Position numbers and translations under genes: made by a program
Origin: Tetrapyrgos nigripes
Taxonomy: Eukaryota; Basidiomycota; Agaricomycetes; Agaricales; Campanellaceae
Direction: 5' to 3'
Length of the DNA: 64,000 nucleotides
Assembly: GCA_013368315.1 (NCBI GenBank)
Contig: JAACJM010000056.1
Location: 1-64,000, forward strand
Notes under the pieces: model-generated
Seen by the model: only the letters and a program-made list of their open reading frames with translations
What the model was told of the DNA's origin: nothing
Database searches by the model: none
Part shown: positions 12,401 to 21,182 of the stretch, piece after piece
Layout of the letters: every line of letters begins with the position of its first letter
Numbering within the stretch: the stretch's first letter is position 1

Positions 12401-13463
12401 TCGCAAGCCAAGTGATGAAAGGCATTTACGCTAAGTTAGGTATCACTTCGGCACTTAGTACCGCTTACCATCCGCAGACAGACGGCGAAACAGAGAGGTT
12501 CAATCAAGAACTGGAACAATACCTCGAACCTTCTGTAACTATCGCCAAGACGATTGGGTCAAATACCTGCCGTACGCAGAATTCTGTCATAATACCCGGG
12601 TTCACTCAGCAACTGGGAAATCACCGTTTGAATTACTCCATGGATTTCTGCCGCGACTATTCCCTTCAATCAACCCAACTTCACACGTACCAAAAGTCGA
12701 AGAACGCCTCCAGAACTTGGATACAGTTCGAGAAGAACTGAAAGCAAGTCTGACGACAGCAGCTGAACTAATGAAGGAGCAAAACAAGGACTACCGGAAC
12801 GAAGGGGTGAAGTTTAAGGTTGGGGATAAAGTGCTGCTGGATGGGAAGAATCTGAAAACGACGAGACCGAAAGCTAAGTTGGCAAATCGTCGTCACGGAC
12901 CATTCGAAATCACTGACGTTATCAGTGAAGTCAATTATCGACTCAAATTACCGAATGGCTGGCGCATTCACCCAGTGTTCCACGCCTCACTCCTATCGCC
13001 GTACAAAGAGACCGAAGCCCACGGAGTGAACTACCTGGGAGAACCTGCTGAGCTATTACCCGAAGACAACGAATATGATGTGGAAGCAATTCTAGATTCA
13101 AAACCAACGAGAAACCGATGGGGAGTACAATACCTTGTCAAATGGTTGGATTATGCTGACTCGGAAAATTCATGGGAACCAGCGTCAGGACTGACGAAGG
13201 TGAAGGAGATGATCGAGACCTTCCATCAGCAACATCCAGATGCATATCGACCCAAAAACCTGATACGTCCGGGAACAACGGTGCGTTCACTAGGCGTCGC
13301 CATGGAAGACATATGGCGAAGTACCCGGGTACTTCAGGCGAAAGCACAACTCCGAGGAGAAACACTGTTACGAACCGTTGGCATCCTATGCCCGCCTTCA
13401 CACCCCACTCGGCAATCGAACTCAGAATTCTGTCATCACTCGTCAATCGCATTCCCTCGTTAA
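9474..13463 (+). pseudogene. pol: Pol polyprotein (PR-RT-RH-IN-chromodomain), two frame breaks
   Basis: Copies element RNA to DNA and integrates it. In order: retropepsin with ALIDSGAEGIIINSQFA (about 9560-9620); reverse transcriptase with YMDDIL (about 10880); RNase H opening VDASDYATGGILQQ (about 11330); integrase with an HHCC-type finger (HHDS...GHPG...CATC, about 11990-12120), the catalytic aspartates in TTDFITDLP and ISDRGPQFAS, and the glutamate in TDGETERFNQELE; then the GPFEI module and a chromodomain with EYDVEAILDSK and YLVKWLDYADSENSWEPAS (about 13070-13190). The frame shifts near 10465 (SPNEQ to KELDEFI) and near 12525 (after LEQYL). The same protein continues across both, so each looks like a single-base indel, not programmed shifting. 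Confidence 0.92.
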
Positions 13464-13496
13464 CGGTGTTTACTGTCAAAACCATCCTGGGGTGAC

Positions 13497-13886
13497 TTGA
13501 CCGTCCATTCAAAATTCCCTCCGTACAGACAAACAAGTATAAAAGACCCCTTCCCACAACGAAGAAGGACAGAACTCAACCACATCCTACCAGTTTCACC
13601 TTACTCCCCTCATACTACATCTTCATCATCGCCATGTCTAGCACTTCCTCCACCAACACCAATACAAACGACGCGATCCCAACCAACAGGGGACGCTGCA
13701 CCTACGGAATCCGTTCCGGACGACGGTGCCGAATGGCAAAACAACACGCAGGACCTCACAACGGATGTCAACGCTGCACATGGGGAGGAGAGGATGGACC
13801 AGGACGGTGCAGATTGGGCAGAGGACATAAGGCCCGTTGTGTGGTACAATGGACATCATTACGTGCGGAACATAGAGGGAATCTAG
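13497..13886 (+). CDS. Alternative ORF overlapping the third ORF of the chromovirus
   Basis: 129 aa in a frame different from the 13634 ORF, ending ADWAEDIRPVVWYNGHHYVRN. It starts 34 bases after the pol stop. Pro/Ser/Thr-rich N-terminal half. No known domain. Either this or the overlapping Cys/His ORF may be translated; I have no evidence that both are. Confidence 0.3.
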   Translation: MTVHSKFPPYRQTSIKDPFPQRRRTELNHILPVSPYSPHTTSSSSPCLALPPPTPIQTTRSQPTGDAAPTESVPDDGAEWQNNTQDLTTDVNAAHGEERMDQDGADWAEDIRPVVWYNGHHYVRNIEGI

Positions 13887-14149
13887 GATGGGGAGACGCG
13901 AGCGTATGGGGGGCAAACAACGTTGTACCATGGAGCATGGACGACAATGGAGGAGGATGGGGAACCGCTACCAACACAACGGAGTGGGGGAACTTAGACT
14001 GGAACGACCCTAGATGGGAGATTGGGAACTGCACCATGGATTGGGACAAGTATTGGCCGAGCCAGGGGGATGTGGACAGACGACTCCGCAAACAATGGGC
14101 GGAGCATTGGAAGACTAGCTTGTCGAGCTCCGGTGAAAGCTCGTCCTAA
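13634..14149 (+). CDS. Third ORF of the chromovirus, tandem Cys/His motifs
   Basis: 171 aa between pol and the polypurine tract, unlike any standard chromovirus protein I know. The N-terminal half has two related motifs in tandem. CTYGIRSGRRCRMAKQHAGPH (spacing C-x9-C-x5-H-x3-H) is written here as a pattern with key residues C, C, H, H; the second is CTWGGEDGPGRC followed by RLGRGHKARC (C-x10-C-x5-H-x3-C). They look like small zinc-binding knuckles. The rest is Trp/Asp/Asn-rich (LGWGDASVWGANN, LDWNDPRWEIGN) and ends in a basic and Ser-rich tail. The TAA stop directly abuts the polypurine tract, so the ORF fills the space exactly. The position is that of env in other retroelements, but there is no signal peptide or membrane segment. 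Function unknown. Confidence 0.5.
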   Translation: MSSTSSTNTNTNDAIPTNRGRCTYGIRSGRRCRMAKQHAGPHNGCQRCTWGGEDGPGRCRLGRGHKARCVVQWTSLRAEHRGNLGWGDASVWGANNVVPWSMDDNGGGWGTATNTTEWGNLDWNDPRWEIGNCTMDWDKYWPSQGDVDRRLRKQWAEHWKTSLSSSGESSS

Positions 14150-14160
14150 AGAGGGGGTAA
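14148..14160 (+). other. Polypurine tract
   Basis: AAAGAGGGGGTAA immediately before the 3' LTR, the expected plus-strand primer of an LTR retrotransposon. Confidence 0.8.
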
Positions 14161-14678
14161 TGTCATGAATCGTCTCCCGCCTATTCATTTTCCCTTCTAT
14201 TCTTTTCCCTTTACTACCTGTTTCCCACTCTAACCCCATAAACATCAACCATTTCTCATCATCGCCTATAGTTACCATCTCTCTAGATCTATGACTCATA
14301 TTCCTATCTCCTCTGACTCCTACCTCCATGGACATTCTCACCATCAATCACTCCGTATGATCTAGTACCTTCATCTATCCATATTTGACTCATTATTCTC
14401 TCGCCCTTGACATTTCCACATGATACCGTCTATTATTACTTACCCTTTCCCATCTGTCCATATTTTACTTATATACCTGTGATCTCTGTAACCTATTCCT
14501 TAGTTCGTTCACTTCGTCTCCGCTCCGTACCTTTACTACGCAGTGTAGAGCCTAGTCAGCTTACTTTTCCTCTATCTCTTTATCTCTTCATCTCTCTTGA
14601 TCAATCTATTCTCTTGTAAATCGGCTCTCTTGCATTGTGTGACTTGGGTGGTTATCGAGTGTATCGACAACCTTGACA
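14161..14678 (+). repeat. 3' LTR of the chromovirus
   Basis: 518 bp, same TGTCATGAATCG start and ACCTTGACA end as the 5' copy. Scattered substitutions and 1-base indels separate the two copies. Confidence 0.95.
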
Positions 14679-17381
14679 GTACTCGCCTGTGGCTCATTGT
14701 CATCATCATCTCCACTGTCCTCAGCCCTGGCTCGCTCTGCCCATTTGATAAATTCACGCCTCCATTCCCGCCTACTTCTAACCAGGGGTGATCGACGGTG
14801 CAAATCATCATCAATGTCTGAATCCGGACCATCCAATGCCTCGGCATATTGTGGGACATGCAGCAGTGTACTAAGTCTTTCCTCAGAATGATTCTTGCGA
14901 GGTTTGCAGCGAGTTCTGAGTCCTGCATTGTAGTGATGTCTTCGAATCCTACCACCAACCTATAGTACATTAGTTATAGCTTACGAAAATAGAAACAAAA
15001 TTGTACCTTAATCATCTTCTTGACCTTTGGAGTCCCAAGCCTATTGCGCAGACGCGTCTTCTTGACCTTAAGGTCAGAAAACGAGCGCTCATTGGAGGCA
15101 GTGTTCAATACAATTGACAATAAAGTCAACACAAAATGAGCGAGGTCAGCGGTACGACCATCCGTGGTCATCTGCTGCCAGAATATAATAGGATCATTGC
15201 CCTAAGATATGGAAATTTTCAGAATAAGTATATTGTGAAAGAAAAAAAATCCAAACTCACATGGATTGCTTCCCAGCTAGCACGTTGCTCTGGCCAATGC
15301 TGAAATGGACCAGTCATAGCTAAGTAATGGGTAACTGCAGTGGAAACGGACTGCAAACACTTCCGACGCTCTTCTCCAAGATCATTGACTTTGTCCGGAT
15401 CAAGTGAGTCAGGAACAGGACGATTTGCGTATTTTTTATAAAGCTAAAGGGTTGAGTCAGTGACTAATTCGTGAAATACGCCACCCAAAACTTATCTCTG
15501 AAATGAGTGAATTGAGACCAAATGGATTAGCGTTGGCATCAGGTCCAAAATGATCTAGACGTTTGTAGGGATTCAGGATCAGTGCTGCAATCAACAAATG
15601 CTGATCGAAGCTCTTCCATCGTTTCTCTAGCTGCTTTGTCATTGCGAGAGAAAGCTGCTTGTCGGTGTGATTCTTGAAGTGAAGGTAGAGACCAACAAAG
15701 GCCAAGAGAACGACATCAGGACGGGCGCGGTCACTTTGGAAAATGTTTGTTGTGTAGCAGATTGGCTCCAGGTCTTCAACAACACTGTGTAAATGTCTCC
15801 AAAAGTTGTTGTCATTGATAAGATCTAGATGCTCAGTAGCCGCTGAGCACAGAACACTTGCATTGCGTATATTCTTCTCAGCGCCAACTTGTGCTGCAAT
15901 GACATCATCACGGTGAGACAGTGCAGCAATGCGAAGGGGTTGTTCGATCTCCTCAAGTCAGTGGAAGGAAATTACATGGGTAGTCCATCGCGTAAGATTA
16001 GCGAGAATGTAGGAAAGGATTTTGTGGTTTGCTTTGAGTTGTTCCTCATCAAATATAACACGCACACGGCCATGGTTGTTAAACCACCCGACCAAGTCTG
16101 TAGCATCCTCTGCAGTCTGGTTTGCTTCGGGATTGACTTTCAGATAGTCATGTAAAATGAGTTGTCCCTGTGATACATCAGCGCCACGTCGAACTGAGTA
16201 GAGTATATATTTTTACATACTTGATGAGCTATACATGGGAACGTGAAAAGCCATGGTCACCGTTCCCCAATCAAATTTCTTCCCGCTCTACTCCCACCAT
16301 CATTGTCCATCCCCATTGCTATGATTCTACATCCATAGATGCTCTCGGCACTATCAATCATCTTTTCAAATGATTCGCACATCGACAGACTGTCCTTTTT
16401 GTCTGGCGTGGAGTTGTACAGGTCGATGAGATGTGGCTGGATGCACAATTGGGATTTTTGCTGGTACATGTTGCAAAGGGTCTTACTCACCTGAGTTTCT
16501 ACTGATATATTGACCCCAGTCAACGAATTTTTCGAGATATCCTTCACACCATCGCAGCTGAAGCCCCCAAAGAATGAGAAAGGTTAATAAAAATAGGGAT
16601 TTGCCACGTACGTCAACACTACATCTTTGTCCTTGACATCCTGCTTCACCTCCTCCTCAACAAGCTCGTATTCCGCATCAAGTAGACTGGTACTCAGTTG
16701 TTTCGCTGAAGGAATCACATCGTCTGCCAGAGCTCAGAACATTTCAAAGAGGGTCTTTATTTCCGGATCCTCCACCCAGTTAAACTTGAGATTGGCGGAT
16801 AATGTTGCTCAGAGAAACTGGACGTGTATTGCCTTTCTTTGCTTGTCATTGAAAGGTATACTTATACCTTTAAACACCTTCCCATCCAGAGTGCTCTGCT
16901 TGTATTCTCGGAGGTCAACTACCTGCCGCTTTTTGGATGAGGCCACACAAGTATTGTCTTCTTCTCCCTGGTCTGTATTCCCATCCTCTGAATCCCTTCC
17001 CCGTTTCGAGCCCTGTTTCCTCAACTTGTTTCGTTCTATTGTCGCTTCCTTCTTCGCTTCTTTGCTAGCATGATTGCAAGGTCTTTCGCCTCTGAGGATG
17101 TGAGCTACCATGGACTCTTTCACCCCTAAGACATGGCCAGCATCTGCACAAGCTTGGATAACAAGGTGAGCTCCTAACCATGTTGCCGTAACTTGCTACT
17201 ACTCACCTTGCTTGTACCAGCTCTCGTTCTTCATTGTCTTGATGTCTAATGCTGGCTCGTTCTTTATGTGTGCAGGAGCCTTGTTCTTGATGCACCCAAA
17301 GCAGTAGGCCTTGAAGTGACTTTTGTTTTGCTTTTCGCCTTTGTAGAAATAGGCCCAGAGTCGGTTTTCGGGACGAGGCAT
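14679..17381 (-). pseudogene. hAT transposase (BED finger, RNase H fold, hAT dimerisation domain), decayed
   Basis: Catalyses cut-and-paste movement of the surrounding element. The start MPRPENRLWAYFYKGEKQ at 17381 opens a BED-type zinc finger (YCFGC, later H residues). Further on: a charged linker with KKATIERNKLRKQG-like text (about 17030-17090); RWKSFDQHLLIAALILNPYK and RLDHFGPDANANPF (about 15520-15630), the hAT core; and TASNERSFSDLKVKKTRLRN (about 15040-15110), the C-terminal dimerisation motif. Short introns break the frame. At least two internal stops are TGA at 16809-16811 (HVQFL*ATLSANL) and 16734-16736 (LFEMF*ALADDV), both where Arg is expected. The acidic tail EDSGDDDDNEPQAS runs into the 3' LTR at 14678 and continues at 6852-6772 in the same frame. 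Non-autonomous now. Confidence 0.8.
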
Positions 17382-17566
17382 TGTAGCAGTGTACGAGCAC
17401 CATAGATGTAGTCTATGAAAAAATTTCTCGGCTGAGTGATGCCATTTCACGTGGTACTCTAAGGCTTAATTAAGTATTTTAAGGTCCAGAAAAAGCGTTA
17501 GGCCTTAATTTCTTAATGGATTAAGGCCTTAACTTAATTAAGCCTTACACCTTAGGACGAACACTG

Positions 17567-18454
17567 GTCACGTTCGCATGGTTGACTTTTCAACAAACCA
17601 CAACATCTTCAGCTCCCCGCCCCGTTCGACACAGGTTCTTTCTAGTCTTCAACTACTTCAACAAACTGTGCAATCTGCTTCAACGTGCTACTCTGTCCCA
17701 TTTGTTTAGCAAGTAATTCCCTACCTCAATGCTCACTGTCTTCAAAAGGCTCGCTTCATCTGCTTGTTATAAAACTCTCAATATTTTTTACACAGTATAG
17801 CCCTGAAGGTGGTGGATTGGTGAATTGAAGTATAGCCCTGGGTGAGTTGTTTATTTTGTTTCGTTCATATAGTATACTCAGACAATTGCAGGAACAGTTC
17901 ACGCAAATAGAGTGTGGCATATGTAGGGAAATATTGAAGTAATTGGTGAGTCCTTTTCTGACTTATTGGCCATGCCAGGTGACCAAGCGGTTCTGTTCAC
18001 ATCCAGGTAATTTAGCACTACGCATGGTGTGTATGTAGTCAGTGTCGTTATTGTTGTGATAGCGGCACCCCACATATAATGGTTCGTTTAGTCACATACT
18101 CCTTGTTATGACTCTTCCTAACAAACACGTTCTTCAGATTCATTGGAAAGCTACTGTCTGTCGCATGCAGAATGGGGTCTTCGTTGTGGTGGACAGATTG
18201 GATCCCATTATTGGATTTGCTGGTGAGCGACATCTTTTAGTTGTTGATAGAATCTGTACAGACATGTATAGACGAGTCAGTAGATACAAATAGAATAGCG
18301 TCTATTGGAATAGAAGGACATCTATTTGATAGTCATGTACCTCTAGCCATAGAACAGTTTCTATATGTCTATTCCTTCTATACGTCTAGTACTAGAAGCT
18401 ATAGAAGGACCTGGTATTTTGCTGATGTGCTCCTATCTTTCTCCTGCATTTCTC
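17567..18454. other. Gene-free repeat-derived stretch
   Basis: No coding exon recognised. 18230-18420 holds many copies and inversions of TCTATT/AATAGA-like words, which suggests an old repeat. Confidence 0.4.
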
Positions 18455-18985
18455 CATTCTTGATCCTATGATTGATTCCATCAGATATCTCTGATCTAGC
18501 TTCGGACTCTTGTATATATACAGGACTTTGTAGATAGGTTCCTTAGTCTGTCCACTTCTGTCCTGCTGATCCATACTGCTCAGCATTGTCCTCAGTACTA
18601 TGTAGACTCTGGCCCAGTCTGGCTTACTCACCTATACCATCTATTTGCCTTGTTACTTCATCTTTGGCTCCTGTGTGGTAGCCTGAGAGGCATCCAGTCC
18701 TTATCTGAACCTGTTCTTGACACTGGATGCCTCTCAGGCCACCACACAGGAGCCAAAGATGAAATAACAAGGCAAATAGATAGTATAGGTGAGTAAGCCA
18801 GTACTGGGCCAGAGTCTACATAGTACTGAGGACAATACTGAGCAGTATGGATCAGAGGGACAGAAGTGGACAGACTAAAGACCTATCTACAAAGCCATGT
18901 AGTAAATATACAAAAGTGTGAAGCTAGATCAGCAAGTATCTGATGGAGGCAATCATAGGATGATAGTCAATATGTGCAGTAGAAG
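18455..18985. repeat. Long imperfect inverted repeat (fold-back)
   Basis: Left arm about 18455-18698 and right arm about 18722-18985, reverse complements with a few substitutions and small indels, separated by only 23 bases (18699-18721). The inner edges are clear: GAGGCATCCAGT on the left, ACTGGATGCCTC on the right. Similarity fades outward. A transcript would fold into a hairpin of more than 200 bp. No open frame of interest. Confidence 0.85.
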
Positions 18986-19072
18986 CAGATATGATCTGTC
19001 AGTCAGAGAAATGATATACCAAAGAAGATAGAAGCCATAGGTACCAGGAGATGAGATCTAAAACAAAGGAAG

Positions 19073-19857
19073 TGTTACGAGTTGAACAACAACGCGACAC
19101 ATAACTAAGGAATCAGGTGATCCAGAAACACAATGAAAACATAGCCTCAATGATTGCATAGCCATACACAAGCAAACAGAAGCATCAGACAAACAAAACA
19201 GTGCCTCGACACCAGATTAGTGAGCATACAGAACACATCTGAAGTAAAGATAAGGAGTCAGGAACCCAAAGAAGGATGAGTAAGATGTTGAGGGAGTATT
19301 CCGAAGGCTATTCGGGTAAGAAAGGAAGAATCAGACACAACAAGAAACCAATAGACTTGTTGAGTAACCAGGAAGTGAAGAAGAAGGCTATGGGTAAATA
19401 GCAGTGATAAGGCAGTGATCACACGGAGTAAGTATGCCATATATACAAAATTTTAAGTATAAATAACAACCAGAGACTCTGCGTCTCTAGTCCACTATTT
19501 TGTCAAACCACTACGTACTACGGAATACAAGTATCTATCAAGACATTCACCTCATTTACTTTTAGCTGGGCCGTTGCATTAATCAACTAGCCAACACCGA
19601 TGAACGTTGGTATACAGCTCTCATCATCAAATCAAGAACCATTCTATTTATTTCACGGTGATCGCCGCCAAGCCCTGAGTCAACCAACAATCAACATTAA
19701 AGGATCTTTCGCATAACCCCATCAACCCCTATTCACACGTGCCTCATTGAGCTGCTTGTGGACCAATTAAGTATATCATTCAACTGTGTATTCCGCCATC
19801 TGTACTATTTAGTATCAGTCATACTAGATAACTATAGATTTTGTACACATCGTAACA
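19073..19857. mobile_element. Solo LTR with perfect target-site duplication
   Basis: 785 bp segment bounded by TGTTACGA and TCGTAACA, an inverted 8-bp terminal repeat of the TG...CA type. GGAAG directly precedes (19068-19072) and follows (19858-19862) it. No internal coding region exists, so this is a solo LTR left by LTR-LTR recombination. Orientation and superfamily are not determined; Copia or Ty3 are possible. Confidence 0.8.
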
Positions 19858-20132
19858 GGAAGTAGAAGGAATGGAGGACAGGGTCTGGAAGTGAAGACAG
19901 GAAGGGATTCATGACACAAAGAGCGGCATATACTGTAGAAAAGTTGTATATGTAGTTTCTACAGCAGGAAGCCTACTAAATGATGCTGGATTTAGAGGGT
20001 TCTAGAGGGCCAGATTTTTTAGTGCAGGTGACTTAATTCAGGCTTAAAATGCCCTTAATTAAAAACTATTATTAACAACTTAAGATGTAACTTTGTTGGG
20101 CAGCCTTGATTAAGGCCTTAAGGACAACACTG
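19858..20132. other. AT-rich segment ending in a hAT-like terminus
   Basis: 20041-20132 has several TTAAGG/CTTAATT words and ends TTAAGGACAACACTG. It resembles the right end of the hAT element at 17566. It may be a fragment of a second hAT copy; no left end was found. Confidence 0.4.
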
Positions 20133-20276
20133 ACTGATTCCCCATAACCCTGTAGATTGCCCATGCAATCACTGGAGGCAAGCTCATGGGAAGCCAGCCT
20201 CTGGCTTCCTCATGTGAAGCCAACATAGAGCTGACCTTTCAACTTGTCCAGTGATCAAACCTGTAGGGCCCAAGTA

Positions 20277-20963
20277 AACTTTGGCACTTTTTGCCTCAAC
20301 ACATGATGTTCCCACAGCCCAAAAAGGCAAACCCCTTTGATGGGCCACAGGCCAGGCCTGGAGTTCCATTGTTCTTACTCTGGAAGTGCTTTCATTACAT
20401 GTTTTTGGCCTCTGATTGAAGTTGTGAGCCTCAGAGCCTTCATGATGCAAAGTCAACATGACATATGAGCTCTTAGATACCATGGAATAGTACAAAAATG
20501 ATACATTTAGGCATGCTAAGGGAATATAGACTGTAAACCTGATATAAATCAAAACAACATGTTGAATGTGTCTGGAAGGCACTAAACTATGCTGTTCTAT
20601 CCTTCCTAACTCAGACTAGCACAAAATGGGCCTCAGGCCCTGGAAGAACCACAACACAACCCTGAAAAATATGCACAAAATAGACCACTGAAGGCACACT
20701 ACAAAAGCAAACTGACAGCAAAAAGGAGAGATGAGGGTGATCAATATTGTAGGAAAGAGAGAAAGAACTGAGCAGGCCTGAGACGAGGGGGAGGGTGGGC
20801 ACTCGCAAATGGCAGTGGCAGTGGTGGTTGTGGTGATGTTGAAAGAAGAACAAGCAAATAAACAAAACACACAGGATGGCTTTCAGAGGCTGTGCAGATG
20901 CAGGATGGCCAACCAGAAGCTCCATTGGGATGTCACGTGTTGAGGGCAAAAAGTGCCAAAGTT
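20277..20963. mobile_element. Nested short TIR element (MITE-like) with TA target duplication
   Basis: 687 bp inserted in the left arm of the larger transposon. Ends are AACTTTGGCACTTTTTGCC and its reverse complement GGCAAAAAGTGCCAAAGTT; imperfect pairing extends to about 37 bp (TCAACACATGATGTTCCCA against TGGGATGTCACGTGTTGA). TA flanks it on both sides (20275-20276 and 20964-20965). Comparison with the uninterrupted right arm, which reads CAAGTAATGGTGGTGGGC when reversed, shows where it went in. It carries no credible gene. A TA duplication fits Tc1/mariner-type movement. Confidence 0.7.
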
Positions 20964-21182
20964 TACTTGTGGTGGTGGGCACTCACACCAAAGCTCGCTT
21001 AGTGACTAAGCAGCATAGCCACCTCTGAACCTGTCCGCTCTCCTTCCCCTTTGTGTCCGCTGTATTTTTGTCGATTTCAAAGCACATTTCATTAGTACAA
21101 GCTTGTGTAATTAGCAAAGTAAGTATGGGAGTGTATGTGTAGTGTGTGAAAACACTAAAATTAATGAATATATTATCATACC

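Larger units (their letters stand above)
6853..14678 (+). mobile_element. Ty3/gypsy chromovirus with two LTRs
   Basis: Full-length 7.8 kb LTR retrotransposon: 5' LTR, primer site, leader, gag, pol (protease, reverse transcriptase, RNase H, integrase, chromodomain), a third ORF, polypurine tract, 3' LTR. Ends are TG...CA. Flanking pentamers are GCGCT (6848-6852) and GTACT (14679-14683). They differ only in the central CG versus TA, compatible with a target duplication in which a CpG mutated on both strands. The LTRs are visibly diverged by substitutions and small indels, so the insertion is not fresh. Two single-base frame breaks in pol indicate it is inactive. Confidence 0.92.
6772..17566 (-). 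mobile_element. hAT DNA transposon, interrupted by a Ty3 element
   Basis: The right end is visible at 17566: the plus strand ends CCTTAGGACGAACACTG, matching the CAGTG-type termini of hAT elements. It is preceded by AT-rich subterminal repeats around TTAAGGCCTTAA (17461-17550). The transposase gene lies inside on the minus strand. Its last codons continue on the far side of the Ty3 insertion, down to a TGA at 6772-6774. The left terminus and the 8-bp target duplication were not found, so the left limit given is only the end of the coding sequence. Confidence 0.6.

Noticed and set aside
20611..20982. Minus-strand 123-codon frame with hydrophobic, His-rich text
   Set aside because: It lies in the nested TIR element and crosses its right terminus, so it is unlikely to be a gene.
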